DNA of 64,000 nt from Nocardioides furvisabuli (GTDB lineage: Bacteria; Actinomycetota; Actinomycetes; Propionibacteriales; Nocardioidaceae), in NCBI RefSeq assembly GCF_021083185.1, contig NZ_JAIGQB010000013.1:1-64000 (forward strand), given 5' to 3'. Below the pieces are notes generated by a model, which searched no databases, was not told the origin of the DNA, and saw nothing but the letters and a program-made list of their open reading frames with translations. Positions 35,391 to 44,160 of the stretch are shown here, piece by piece (the first letter of the stretch is position 1; every line of letters starts with the position of its first letter). A program made the translations under genes and the position numbers.

Positions 35391-36443
35391 TCACTCCAGC
35401 GAGCGGTAGTGCTCGAGCATGAGCGCCTCGAAGGCCTCCTCGTCCTCGTCCGGCAGCGGCGGAGCGGGGACGAAGGCTCCCAGCCGCCACCGGCGCTGGT
35501 CCTCGCGCAGCCACAGCGCTCTCCCACGGGCCGAGGACATCCGCTCGCGCCAGACGCGCTCGGAGTCGCCGGCGACGAGGACGAACCCCTCCAGCCCGAC
35601 GCCCCGCAGCGCATCCGCCCGCGCCTCGTCGCGCCGCTGGCGCTCGCGGCTGCGGTGGGATGCGCCGTTGTACTCGCCGTAGGTCCCGGACTCGGGCTCC
35701 AGCAGGTCGACCACGGCGATCACCCGGCCGGACAGGTCCAGCACCTGACGATTCATGAGCGGTCGGGGAAACCCGACGTCGGACTCCCAGACCTGCAGCA
35801 TCTCGGACTCGCGGGGGGACCGGCACTCCGCACAGGCCCGCTCGAGGGCGTACGCCGCCGCCGCGGGCAGGCGTCGCACCGCGGCCACCTGACGCACCCC
35901 TTCGAGGTCGACGACGCCGGCTGCGAGCGCCATGTCGACCATCACCCCGGCAGCGCGAGTGGACGTCGCTCTGCTGAGCTCGTGCAGCAACGCGAGGTCA
36001 CCGGGCGTACACGGCACGCCGTGCCTCACGACCGGTTCGGGCAGCCGCCCCCGCGTGCGCTCGACCAGGACCCCCGGTCCACGGATACGTGACGTGTGCG
36101 GCAGCAGCACCGGAACCGGCCGCGGGGTCCGTCCGGCGAGGCCGTCGTAGTAGGCGGCACCGGCCAGCCGGAGCGCGGCCCAGCCCGTGACCACCCCGCC
36201 TTCGGGGAGGCGCACCGCTGCCTCGAGGATGCGTTGCTCGACCGTCTGCGGCACATGTGCGGGGACCACGAGGCCGTGGCTGCTGGTGCGCCACGACGGA
36301 CCAGCCGCGGTGCCGCGGCGTGGCCCGGAGTCCCCGTCGGGATCGACGCGCACCGGACGCACCAGTCCGACCGGCGCAGGGCAGGAGGGATGGAAGTCTG
36401 TCACTGAGAGCACCTGCCCCGCCGTGGGTCGGCGTATGCGCAC
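35391..36443 (-). CDS. VSR/DUF559-like nuclease-fold protein with AbiEi-like N-terminus (function unknown)
   Basis: The 350-residue protein has a middle like AbiEi-type antitoxin/regulator proteins ([18 protein letters not shown]; later [20 protein letters not shown]). The C-terminal region (about 205-310) has the order [14 protein letters not shown] and GEYNGASHR, which resembles the PD-(D/E)xK fold of very-short-patch-repair endonucleases. Such proteins are frequent and scattered in actinobacterial genomes, and no function is established. The start is uncertain, since the first 40 residues are not conserved-looking. Confidence 0.6.
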   Translation of the reverse strand: MRIRRPTAGQVLSVTDFHPSCPAPVGLVRPVRVDPDGDSGPRRGTAAGPSWRTSSHGLVVPAHVPQTVEQRILEAAVRLPEGGVVTGWAALRLAGAAYYDGLAGRTPRPVPVLLPHTSRIRGPGVLVERTRGRLPEPVVRHGVPCTPGDLALLHELSRATSTRAAGVMVDMALAAGVVDLEGVRQVAAVRRLPAAAAYALERACAECRSPRESEMLQVWESDVGFPRPLMNRQVLDLSGRVIAVVDLLEPESGTYGEYNGASHRSRERQRRDEARADALRGVGLEGFVLVAGDSERVWRERMSSARGRALWLREDQRRWRLGAFVPAPPLPDEDEEAFEALMLEHYRSLE

Positions 36444-36469
36444 GTCCCCGCGGCTGTGGACGACCGGCT

Positions 36470-36527
36470 GGGGAACCAGGTGCAGGCCGGACGAGCCCCG
36501 CGGCCTGCGGCCTGCGAAGGGTTCCCC
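36470..36527 (-). terminator. composite inverted repeat after the small membrane protein gene
   Basis: GGGGAACC (36470-36477) pairs with GGTTCCCC (36520-36527) and GCAGGCC (36482-36488) with GGCCTGC (36509-36515). The latter is duplicated directly at 36502-36508. The two helices are separated by a small internal loop. Confidence 0.55.
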
Positions 36528-36555
36528 GGTCGGCGACGTCAGGCGACGGCGTACG

Positions 36556-36741
36556 TCACTCGCGCCGGCGCGCCGCCACGATCACCAGCGCGACCCCGAA
36601 GCCGGCGAGCACCGGGCCGACGGCGGCCCAGATCGTCTGGTCGGTCATCACGCTGCCCTCGATGTAGCCGAGCCCCTGGAAGGTCCAGATCGCGCCCACG
36701 ACCACCATCAGCGCGCCCAGCGCGATGCCGAGGGCGCGCAT
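36556..36741 (-). CDS. small two-span membrane protein
   Basis: The 61-residue protein consists of two hydrophobic helices (GIALGALMVVVGAIWTFQGL and AAVGPVLAGFGVALVIVAA) joined by a short loop and ending in RRRE. No family function is known. Its ATG overlaps the acyl-CoA ligase stop by one base, so it is coupled to that gene. Confidence 0.75.
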   Translation of the reverse strand: MRALGIALGALMVVVGAIWTFQGLGYIEGSVMTDQTIWAAVGPVLAGFGVALVIVAARRRE

Positions 36742-38306
36742 CAGGTGAGCTCGCGCTTGAGGATCTTGCCCGTCGCGGTCATGGGCAGCTGGTCGACGAA
36801 CTGAACGATGCGGGGGTACTTGTAGGCAGCCATCTGCTCCTTGCCCCAGGCGACGAGCTCGTCCTCGGTGACCGTGGCGCCGTCCTTGCGGATCACGACG
36901 GCCTTGACCTCCTCGCCGTGGCTGTCGTGGGGCACGCCGATGACGGCGGCGAGCGAGACGTCGGGGTGGGTCAGGAGGACCTCCTCGATCTCGCGCGGGT
37001 AGACGTTGAAGCCGCCGCGGATGATCATGTCCTTGGACCGGTCGACGATGTAGTACCAGCCGTCGGCGTCCTTGCGGCCCAGGTCGCCGGAGCGGAACCA
37101 GCCGTCGACGATCGCCTCGGCGGTCGCATCGGGTCGGCCGTAGTAGCCCTTCATGATGTTCGGGCCCTTGATCGCGATCTCGCCGACCGCGTCCTCGGCG
37201 TCCTCGAGGTCCTCACGCACGCCCGGCTCGGGGTTGATGAGCTTCATCTCGACGCCCGTGATCGGCCTGCCGATGGAGCCGACGCGGGCCGGCTCGCCCC
37301 AGACCGAGAAGCTGGCCACGGGCGAGGTCTCGGACAGGCCGTAGCCCTCGAGGATGGTCACGCCGAAGCGGCGCTCGAACTCCTTGTGCACCTCGACCGG
37401 CAGCGCGGACCCGCCTGCCGCCGCGACGCGCAGGGTGTCGGCGAGCTTCTTCACGTCGACGCCGGAGTCGTCGAGCGCTCCGAGCAGTCCCCAGTACATC
37501 GTCGGGACGCCGGCGAAGAAGGTGACGTCCTCCTTGTCCATCAGCGCCAGCGCCGGGCCGGCCTCGAAACGGGGCAGCAGCACGACGGTGCCGCCGAAGG
37601 CGAAGCCGGCGTTCATGATCACGGTCTGGCCGAAGGAGTGGAAGAGCGGCAGCACGCACAGCAGCGTGTCGGGGTTGGCGGCGTCGGCACCGAAGATCGA
37701 CTCGCCCGCGAGCGCGTTGGAGATCATGTTGCGGTGCATCAGCTCCGCGCCCTTGGGCTGGCCGGTGGTGCCCGAGGTGTAGAGGATGACGGCGGTGTCG
37801 TCCTCGTCCACCTCGCGGGTCTCGAAGGCCGGGGACTGGCCCTGCAGCGCCTGGCCCAGCGTCTGGACGCCCTCGATCGGCGACTCTGCGGCCGGGTCCG
37901 CGGTGATCAGGAAGAAGTGCTCGCACGCGTCGGTCTGCTCGAAGCCCGCGTGACCCTCGGCGCCGATCGCCAGGTCGGGGGTGCCCTCGAAGCAGAAGTA
38001 GGCCTTCGCGTCGCTGTCGTCGAGGTGGTAGGCCACCTCGCGGCCCTTGAGGAGCACGTTGAGCGGCACGACGCTCGCCCCGGCCTTGAGGATGCCGTAG
38101 TAGACGATCGGGAAGTACGGCAGGTTCGGGCAGCTCAGCGCCACCTTGTCGCCCGGCTCGATGCCGCGCGAGACCAGCAGGTTCGCGACCTGGTTGGCGG
38201 CGCCGTCCACCTGGGCATAGGTGAGTCGCGTGTCGCCCAGCACGACCGCCGTACGGTCCGGGTGGGCCTGGGCAGAGCCTTCGAGCAGCGAGGAGAGGTT
38301 CGACAT
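36741..38306 (-). CDS. long-chain fatty acid-CoA ligase (AMP-binding)
   Basis: The 521-residue ANL enzyme has ILYTSGTTGQPKGAELMH (ATP loop), EGYGLSETSPVAS, the hinge Asp-Gly-Trp-x-x-x-GDL (VDGWFRSGDLGRKDADG) and the C-terminal catalytic Lys region TATGKILKREL. It resembles FadD-type medium/long-chain acyl-CoA synthetases. It activates a fatty acid for degradation or lipid synthesis. ATG 38306 lies 6 nt after TAGGTT. A one-base stop/start overlap joins it to the small membrane protein. Confidence 0.92.
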   Translation of the reverse strand: MSNLSSLLEGSAQAHPDRTAVVLGDTRLTYAQVDGAANQVANLLVSRGIEPGDKVALSCPNLPYFPIVYYGILKAGASVVPLNVLLKGREVAYHLDDSDAKAYFCFEGTPDLAIGAEGHAGFEQTDACEHFFLITADPAAESPIEGVQTLGQALQGQSPAFETREVDEDDTAVILYTSGTTGQPKGAELMHRNMISNALAGESIFGADAANPDTLLCVLPLFHSFGQTVIMNAGFAFGGTVVLLPRFEAGPALALMDKEDVTFFAGVPTMYWGLLGALDDSGVDVKKLADTLRVAAAGGSALPVEVHKEFERRFGVTILEGYGLSETSPVASFSVWGEPARVGSIGRPITGVEMKLINPEPGVREDLEDAEDAVGEIAIKGPNIMKGYYGRPDATAEAIVDGWFRSGDLGRKDADGWYYIVDRSKDMIIRGGFNVYPREIEEVLLTHPDVSLAAVIGVPHDSHGEEVKAVVIRKDGATVTEDELVAWGKEQMAAYKYPRIVQFVDQLPMTATGKILKRELT

Positions 38307-38312
38307 GCGGCC

Positions 38313-38318
38313 AACCTA
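38313..38318 (-). promoter_or_regulatory. -10 element TAGGTT for acyl-CoA ligase
   Basis: TAGGTT, then 6 nt (GGCCGC), then ATG 38306. Confidence 0.5.
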
Positions 38319-38338
38319 CTCAGCGGTCGTGACGGCCG

Positions 38339-38782
38339 TCACCCGTCGTCTCGCCGGCGGGCGATGATCCGTCCCGCCTTGCGCAGGTCGGCGGCGATCG
38401 CCGCCGATCCCAGCAGCCCGGCAGCGACGGCGGGGACCGCCCACGCACCGCGTCCCTCGACCGTCCCGTCCGCCTGCACCCGGCAGCCGCCGGTCACGTC
38501 GGTGAAGTGCAGCGTCAGCGTCGCGCTCACCCCGCGCCAGGTCCCGCGCTCGGTCCAGACCCGGAACGGCACGAGCTCGGTGGTCTCCATGTGGGGGCGT
38601 ACACCGACCGAGGTGGTCTCTCGCCAGGCCTGGCCGAGGTGGGGCTCCTCGTCCGCAGGAACCTCGACCGAGCGCAGGGACGACTGCCACTCGGGCCGGT
38701 TGCGCGGGTCGCACAGGTAGCGGAAGGCCGCCTCCGCCGTCACTGGGAGCTCGACGGTGGCGGAGATCGCCCGGGTGCTCAG
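38339..38782 (-). CDS. SRPBCC domain protein, apparent CTG start
   Basis: The 147-residue protein begins with the strand [22 protein letters not shown] and shows the normal SRPBCC order: helix with [14 protein letters not shown], strand-rich centre and a C-terminal helix ending RRRDDG. No ATG, GTG or TTG lies between the purC stop and the first conserved strand. The CTG at 38782 has GGGGAG 6 nt upstream and overlaps the purC stop as CTGA, just like the ATGA/GTGA overlaps elsewhere here. If that start is wrong, the next GTG would cut into the fold. The ligand is unknown. Confidence 0.72.
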   Translation of the reverse strand: MSTRAISATVELPVTAEAAFRYLCDPRNRPEWQSSLRSVEVPADEEPHLGQAWRETTSVGVRPHMETTELVPFRVWTERGTWRGVSATLTLHFTDVTGGCRVQADGTVEGRGAWAVPAVAAGLLGSAAIAADLRKAGRIIARRRDDG

Positions 38783-39672
38783 AACGACTCCCCGGTCAGG
38801 AGCTCGTAGGCCTCGACGTACCTCGCCCGGGTGCGCTCGACGACCGCCCCGGGCAGGGGCGGCGGCGCCTCGCCCGACGAGCGGTCCCATCCGGACTCCT
38901 CGGTGAGCCAGTCGCGCACGATCTGCTTGTCGTACGACGCCTGGGCGCGGCCCGGCTGCCAGTCGGCTGCCGGCCAGAAGCGCGAGCTGTCGGGGGTGAG
39001 GACCTCGTCGGCGAGGATCGTGGTGCCGTCAACGCGCCGGCCGAACTCGAGCTTGGTGTCGGCCAGGATGATGCCGCGCTCGAGCGCTTGGGCGTGCGCC
39101 TTGCCGTAGACCTCCATGGTCAGCATCCGCAGCTCCGCGGCTGCGTCGTCGCCGATGGTCTCGACCACGGACTCGTAGTCGACGTTCTCGTCGTGCTCGC
39201 CGAGCTCGGCCTTGGTCGCCGGGGTGAAGATCGGCTCCGGCAGTCGGCTGCCGTCCTGCAACCCGGCGGGCAGCGCGATGCCGCAGACCGCGCCGGTGCG
39301 GTGGTAGTCGAGCAGGCCCGAGCCGGTCAGGTAGCCGCGCGCCACGCACTCGACCGGGAACATCTCCAGCTCCTCGCAGATGACCGCGCGACCGGCGACG
39401 GAGGCAGGGACGTCGGTCGACACGACGTGGTTGCCGACGAGCCCGGCGAGCCGGTCGAACCACCACAGCGACATCCGCGTCAGGATCTCGCCCTTGTCCG
39501 GGATCGTGGAGTCCAGGACGAAGTCGTAGGCCGAGATGCGGTCGCTGGCGACCATGAGCAGCCGGCCGGCGTGCTCGCCGGCGTCGATGCGGTAGAGGTC
39601 GCGGACCTTCCCGGAGTGGACGTGGGTGGTGCCCTCGATCGCAGGGGCTTCGGGGATCTTCAGGTCGGCCAC
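38779..39672 (-). CDS. purC: phosphoribosylaminoimidazole-succinocarboxamide synthase (SAICAR synthetase)
   Basis: The 297-residue PurC joins CAIR and aspartate with ATP. It has [51 protein letters not shown] and [14 protein letters not shown] with the downstream [11 protein letters not shown], all typical. It is of the eukaryote-like longer type used by actinobacteria. GTG 39672 lies 6 nt after TAGGCT. The stop overlaps the SRPBCC start (CTGA). Confidence 0.96.
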   Translation of the reverse strand: MADLKIPEAPAIEGTTHVHSGKVRDLYRIDAGEHAGRLLMVASDRISAYDFVLDSTIPDKGEILTRMSLWWFDRLAGLVGNHVVSTDVPASVAGRAVICEELEMFPVECVARGYLTGSGLLDYHRTGAVCGIALPAGLQDGSRLPEPIFTPATKAELGEHDENVDYESVVETIGDDAAAELRMLTMEVYGKAHAQALERGIILADTKLEFGRRVDGTTILADEVLTPDSSRFWPAADWQPGRAQASYDKQIVRDWLTEESGWDRSSGEAPPPLPGAVVERTRARYVEAYELLTGESF

Positions 39673-39678
39673 GCGGCC

Positions 39679-39684
39679 AGCCTA
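39679..39684 (-). promoter_or_regulatory. -10 element TAGGCT for purC
   Basis: TAGGCT, then 6 nt (GGCCGC), then GTG 39672. It overlaps the stop of the upstream membrane protein gene. Confidence 0.5.
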
Positions 39685-40167
39685 GTGCGCGTAGAAGTCC
39701 TCGACGCGGGGCCTGCTCGCGAGTCGGTCGTGCCACCAGCCCGCGACGAGGCCGACCAGGACCGAGGTGACGACCATCCAGAGCAGACGATCGAAGCCTC
39801 CTCCGAGCAGCACCAACAGCAGCACCGCCACTGCCGCGTGGGTCAGTCCTCCGGCGAGGCGTGCGGCGCGTCTGGTGCGGAAGTCCCTGGCGCCGCCGAC
39901 GACGAGAGTGAGCACCACCCCGACGAGGAGTCCGCACACAAGGCCGGCGGTGGCGTGGGCGAGGGCGAAGGCCACGCTGCGGATGACGTACCTGAAGAGC
40001 GGCAGGGTGAGCCCGTCACCGCCACTCTGGACCGACACAGTCAGCACGGCCACCCATACCAGGGTGAAGCCGTAGACGCCGCCGACCACTGCGCTGAACA
40101 GCCACATCATCATCCAGCGTGCGTCTCGTCGGCCACGCCCGGCGTCGGCCACATCACCATCCCCCAT
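39682..40167 (-). CDS. four-span membrane protein of unknown function
   Basis: The 161-residue protein has four hydrophobic segments (for example WMMMWLFSAVVGGVYGFTLV and FALAHATAGLVCGLLVGVVL) and a short cytosolic C-terminus (RPRVEDFYAH). No family is recognised. ATG 40167 follows TAGGGT at 8 nt. It is transcribed toward purC. Confidence 0.65.
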   Translation of the reverse strand: MGDGDVADAGRGRRDARWMMMWLFSAVVGGVYGFTLVWVAVLTVSVQSGGDGLTLPLFRYVIRSVAFALAHATAGLVCGLLVGVVLTLVVGGARDFRTRRAARLAGGLTHAAVAVLLLVLLGGGFDRLLWMVVTSVLVGLVAGWWHDRLASRPRVEDFYAH

Positions 40168-40175
40168 GGCGCGAG

Positions 40176-40181
40176 ACCCTA
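40176..40181 (-). promoter_or_regulatory. -10 element TAGGGT for membrane protein gene
   Basis: TAGGGT, then 8 nt (CTCGCGCC), then ATG 40167. It overlaps the stop of the upstream gene at 40179-40181. Confidence 0.45.
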
Positions 40182-40727
40182 GCGGTGCAGCCACCACGCC
40201 ATCCGGCGCGTGATCCACGGCAGGAACACGTAGGTCATCAGCGGGGTCATCACCGTGGTCACCAGGACGACGCGCGCCACCAGCGCCCAGTCGGCGATGG
40301 TCTGCGACGCCACGGCGTTGGCGGCCAGGCTGAGCGGGAGGAAGACGAGGTAGATGACGATCATCTGCTTCCACCGCGGCGGCGCCGTCGGAGCGGCGCT
40401 CAGCAGCTCGACCGACGCCGGCTCGTCGAACCATCCCTCGATGCCCGTACGCCGTTCACGGCGCGACTCCACGACGTCGCCGGCGGCCGCCTCGAGCCAC
40501 CACGCGCGCTGGGGGGAGGCCTCCCAGGCAGCCAGCGCCTCGGCGTCGGCGAAGCGGTAGAGCATGTGCCAGTCGGCCGAGTCCGCGCTCGGCCGGACCC
40601 AGCCCGAGCCGAGGAACCCGTCGAACTTCTCCGCCATCGACGTCCCCGCCTGCATCCAGGCGAGCATCTGGGTGGTGTGCGACGGGTCGACGTGACGGGT
40701 GACGGACACGGTGACGGGGGCGCTCAT
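40179..40727 (-). CDS. antibiotic biosynthesis monooxygenase-like domain with membrane tail
   Basis: The 182-residue protein has an N-terminal ferredoxin-like ABM domain (about 1-105: VSVTRHVDPSHTTQMLAWMQ, then DWHMLYRFADAEALAAWEAS). Two membrane helices follow (VIYLVFLPLSLAANAVAS and ARVVLVTTVMTPLMTYVFLPW) and it ends RRMAWWLHR. This matches the COG3224 type of ABM proteins. Catalysis is not proven. The 85 nt upstream (40728-40813) show no other feature. Confidence 0.82.
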   Translation of the reverse strand: MSAPVTVSVTRHVDPSHTTQMLAWMQAGTSMAEKFDGFLGSGWVRPSADSADWHMLYRFADAEALAAWEASPQRAWWLEAAAGDVVESRRERRTGIEGWFDEPASVELLSAAPTAPPRWKQMIVIYLVFLPLSLAANAVASQTIADWALVARVVLVTTVMTPLMTYVFLPWITRRMAWWLHR

Positions 40728-40813
40728 GGTGACCATGATCGGGCGCGGCGGCATGCGGTGCGAAGCCGACGGCGACGAGATCCCGGCCACGTCGGATCGG
40801 TCGGTCTGCCCTG

Positions 40814-41092
40814 TCAGTAGCCGACGTCGAAGGAGGTCGCGCCCGACGGCGCCGCGTCGCGGACGGCCACGTCGGTGACCCTCGCCATCGAAGGTCCGGT
40901 GCGGCACCATGCCACGAGCGCGTCGACGGCGTCGTCGTCACCCTCGGCATGCAGCAGCACCGAGCCGTCCGGCTCGTTGCGCACCCAGCCGGCCACGCCG
41001 AGCCGCTGCGCCTGCTCCTGGGTGCACCACCGGAACGACACGCCCTGCACCCGTCCGGTGACCCGCGCCTGGACTGCCTTCACGAGGGACAT
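40814..41092 (-). CDS. acylphosphatase
   Basis: The 92-residue acylphosphatase has the active loop GRVQGVSFRWCTQ (catalytic Arg in the F-R position) and the catalytic Asn in AGWVRNEPDGSV. It hydrolyses acyl-phosphates. The ATG at 41092 has GGGGCAGG just upstream. It is divergent from the MFS gene. Confidence 0.93.
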   Translation of the reverse strand: MSLVKAVQARVTGRVQGVSFRWCTQEQAQRLGVAGWVRNEPDGSVLLHAEGDDDAVDALVAWCRTGPSMARVTDVAVRDAAPSGATSFDVGY

Positions 41093-41132
41093 CCTGCCCC
41101 GACGCGTGGGGGCGGGTGCAAGGCTTTCGGCC

Positions 41133-42584
41133 GTGAGCCAGGACGAGCAGCAGCGCACCGCGCGCGCCGGGGCGGCCGGCGAGACGGCGTACGAGCCCGA
41201 CCCGCGGCGCTGGCGGGTGCTCGCGGTGTCGCTCGTGGTCGGCTTCATGTCGCTGCTCGACGTCACGATCGTCAACGTCGCGGTCCCCTCGATCCGCGCC
41301 GGCCTCGACACCAGCGCCGCCACGATCCAGTGGGTCGTCTCGGGCTACGCGCTCGCCTTCGGGATGACGCTCGTGGCGGGAGGTCGACTCGGCGACGCCC
41401 ACGGCCGGCGCCGGATGATGACGATCGGGCTGCTCGGCTTCATCCTCTCCAGCCTCGCGGTCGGGCTGGCGCCCAACGCGGCTTCGATCGTCGTCGCCCG
41501 GCTCGTCCAGGGCGCCAGCGCGGGGCTGCTGACGCCCCAGAACTCCGGCCTGATCCAGCAGCTCTTCCGCGGCGAGGAGCGGGGTCGTGCCTTCGGGATG
41601 TTCGGCTTCACCGTGGCCGTCGCGTCCGCCGCAGGTCCCCTGATCGGCGGGGCGCTCATCGCCGTTCTCGGCGAGGAGAACGGCTGGCGCTCGCTCTTCC
41701 TCATCAACGTCCCGATCGGCCTGGTCGCGCTGGTGCTGATCCGTCGCCTCGTGCCCGACAACGACTCCGGCGCTGCGGCCGAGAAAGACCCGCGTGTCGA
41801 CCTGGTGGGCGCGCTGCTGCTGGGGCTCGCGGTGCTGTCGGTCCTCTACCCGCTGATCAGCCTCGAGGGCGGGGCCAGCCTGCCGCTGCTCGGCCTGCTC
41901 GCCTTCCCGGTGCTGGCGTGGGCGTTCGTGCGGTGGGAGCGCGAGACCGTACGCCGGGAGCGGCCGCCGCTGCTCGACGTCTCGCTGCTGCGCGGACTGC
42001 CCGGCTACGCCAACGGGCTGCTGGTCGGCACCCTCTACTTCACCGGCTTCACCGGCATCTTCCTCGTGCTGTCGGTGCACCTGCAGGAGGGCGAGGGGTT
42101 CTCCCCGCTCGGGGCGGCGCTGCTGATGACGCCCTTCGCGGTCGGGGCGGCGACCACCTCACCGCTCGCGGGCCGGCTCGTGGCCCGGATCGGGCGCCGC
42201 GTCACGCTGCTCGCGCTCGGCGTGATGATGACGGGCACGGCCCTCGCCGCCGCGCTGGTGACCCAGCCGGCCGACCGGCTGTGGTGGACGCTCGCGCCGG
42301 CGATGTTCCTCGCCGGCATCGGGGGCGGTGGTGTCATCTCCCCCAACTTCACCCTCACCCTCGCCGAGGTCCCGCCGCGGATGGGCGGCGCCGCCGGTGG
42401 CGCCCTGCAGACCGGCCAGCGGATCGGGTCCGCGCTCGGCGCAGCCCTGCTGATGACGGTCTACCTCGCGGTCGACTCCGTCGCGTCCGCGCCGGTGGCC
42501 GCCCGGGCGGCGCTCCTCGCGGCGCTCGTGGTGCTGTCCGCCGCCCTCGCCGCCGCCGTACGGTCCTGGCGGCGCGGGGACTAG
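41133..42584 (+). CDS. DHA2-family MFS transporter
   Basis: The 483-residue transporter has 14 hydrophobic segments typical of DHA2 drug:H+ antiporters. Motif D1 (LLDVTIVNVAVPSI) is in TM1, motif A (GRLGDAHGRRRMM) between TM2 and TM3, and motif C-like GPLIGGAL is in TM5. It probably exports a toxic compound or metabolite. GTG 41133 is used; the 40 nt from the divergent acylphosphatase contain no clear promoter box. It ends at a double palindrome facing purB. Confidence 0.9.
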   Translation: MSQDEQQRTARAGAAGETAYEPDPRRWRVLAVSLVVGFMSLLDVTIVNVAVPSIRAGLDTSAATIQWVVSGYALAFGMTLVAGGRLGDAHGRRRMMTIGLLGFILSSLAVGLAPNAASIVVARLVQGASAGLLTPQNSGLIQQLFRGEERGRAFGMFGFTVAVASAAGPLIGGALIAVLGEENGWRSLFLINVPIGLVALVLIRRLVPDNDSGAAAEKDPRVDLVGALLLGLAVLSVLYPLISLEGGASLPLLGLLAFPVLAWAFVRWERETVRRERPPLLDVSLLRGLPGYANGLLVGTLYFTGFTGIFLVLSVHLQEGEGFSPLGAALLMTPFAVGAATTSPLAGRLVARIGRRVTLLALGVMMTGTALAAALVTQPADRLWWTLAPAMFLAGIGGGGVISPNFTLTLAEVPPRMGGAAGGALQTGQRIGSALGAALLMTVYLAVDSVASAPVAARAALLAALVVLSAALAAAVRSWRRGD

Positions 42585-42605
42585 AGGGCGGGCGGGCGGT
42601 CTTTC

Positions 42606-42686
42606 GGGATCCCCGGCTGGCCGGGGATCCCAGAGGTTGTCAGGGCATGCACGACCCGACAACCTGCGGGAGAGCCTGACAACCTC
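42606..42686. repeat. double palindrome with three GGTTGTC copies between convergent genes
   Basis: GGGATCCCCGG (42606-42616) pairs with CCGGGGATCCC (42621-42631). GAGGTTGTCAGG (42633-42644) pairs exactly with CCTGACAACCTC (42675-42686). A third copy, GACAACC, lies at 42658-42664 inside the loop. It sits between the MFS gene and purB ends and probably terminates both. Confidence 0.75.
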
Positions 42687-42696
42687 GGCCCGCCGG

Positions 42697-44115
42697 TCAG
42701 AGGATGGCGCCCGGCACGTACGCCGCTGCGTCGGGGTGGCGGGCCGCGAGCGCCTCGACCCGGGCGACGACCGCACGGGTCTGGGCCACGGCAGCCCCGG
42801 TGAACTCGATCGGGTCGGCGACGAGCGCCTCGATCTGCTCGCGGGTCAGGCCCAGCCGCTCGTCGGCGGCGAGCTTGGCGAACACGTCGTTGTCGGCCTG
42901 CCCCGCGCGCATCGCCAGCGCAGTCCCGACAGCGGCCTCCTTGATCGCCTCGTGGGCCGCCTCGCGCCCGACGCCGTTGCGGACCGCGGCCATGAGCACC
43001 TTGGTCGTGGTGAGGAACGGGAGGTAGCGGTCGAGCTCGCGCTGGATGACGGCCGGGAAGGCGCCGAACTCATCGAGCACGGTGAGGAAGGTCTGGAAGA
43101 GCCCGTCGGTGGCGAAGAACGCGTCGGGCAGCGCGACGCGGCGCACGACCGAGCAGGAGACGTCGCCCTCGTTCCACTGGTCGCCGGCGAGCTCGCTGAC
43201 CATCGACAGGTGGCCGCGCAGGATCACCGCGAGACCGTTCACCCGCTCGCACGAGCGGGTGTTCATCTTGTGCGGCATCGCCGACGAGCCGACCTGGCCC
43301 TCCTTGAAGCCCTCGGTGACCAGCTCGTGGCCGGCCATCAGGCGCACGGTGGTCGCGAGGTTGGAGGGACCACTGACGAGCTGCACCAGCGCGGCGACGA
43401 CGTCGAAGTCGAGCGAGCGGGGATAGACCTGGCCGACGCTGGTCAGGGTCTGCTCGAAGCCGAGGTGGGAGGCGACCCGCTGCTCGAGGTCGTCGAGCAA
43501 GGCGTCGTCGCCGTCGAGCAGGTCGAGCATGTCCTGGGAGGTGCCCATCGGGCCCTTGATGCCACGCAGGGGGTAGCGCGCGAGCAGCTCCTCGATCCGC
43601 TGCACACCGATGAGCATCTCGTCGGCGATGCTCGCGAAGCGCTTGCCGAGCGTGGTGGCCTGGGCGGCGACGTTGTGCGAGCGGCCGGCCATGACCGTCG
43701 CCTCGTGCTCGGCGGCGAGCCGGCCGAGGCGGACCAGCGCGGCGACGGCGCGGTCGCGCACCACCTCGAGCGAGCGGCGTACCTGCAGCTGCTCGACGTT
43801 CTCGGTGAGGTCGCGCGAGGTCATGCCCTTGTGGATGTGCTCGTGACCGGCCAGCGCCGAGAACTCCTCGATGCGGGCCTTCACGTCGTGGCGGGTGACC
43901 CGCTCACGGGCGGCGATCGAGTCGAGGTCGACCGTGTCCACGACCGACTCGTAGGCCTCGACGACGCCGTCGGGCACGTCGATCCCGAGGTCGCGCTGGG
44001 CCTCGAGCACCGCGATCCAGAGCTGCCGCTCCAGGACGATCTTGTGCTCTGGCGACCAGATCTCGGCGAGGTCGGCTCCGGCGTAGCGGGTGGCCAGGAC
44101 GTTGGGGACGCTCAC
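42697..44115 (-). CDS. purB: adenylosuccinate lyase
   Basis: The 472-residue PurB acts in two steps of purine synthesis, splitting SAICAR and adenylosuccinate. It has the fumarase-superfamily signature SSAMPHKMNTRSCERV with the catalytic Ser loop, plus TSRDLTENVEQLQ and AGRSHNVAAQATTLGKR (catalytic His). The GTG start has GGAGGATG upstream. It is 45 nt after purD on the same strand. Confidence 0.96.
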   Translation of the reverse strand: MSVPNVLATRYAGADLAEIWSPEHKIVLERQLWIAVLEAQRDLGIDVPDGVVEAYESVVDTVDLDSIAARERVTRHDVKARIEEFSALAGHEHIHKGMTSRDLTENVEQLQVRRSLEVVRDRAVAALVRLGRLAAEHEATVMAGRSHNVAAQATTLGKRFASIADEMLIGVQRIEELLARYPLRGIKGPMGTSQDMLDLLDGDDALLDDLEQRVASHLGFEQTLTSVGQVYPRSLDFDVVAALVQLVSGPSNLATTVRLMAGHELVTEGFKEGQVGSSAMPHKMNTRSCERVNGLAVILRGHLSMVSELAGDQWNEGDVSCSVVRRVALPDAFFATDGLFQTFLTVLDEFGAFPAVIQRELDRYLPFLTTTKVLMAAVRNGVGREAAHEAIKEAAVGTALAMRAGQADNDVFAKLAADERLGLTREQIEALVADPIEFTGAAVAQTRAVVARVEALAARHPDAAAYVPGAIL

Positions 44116-44160
44116 GGGCAGTCATCCTCCCACCTGCCGGGCACGACCGGTCCCCGGACC

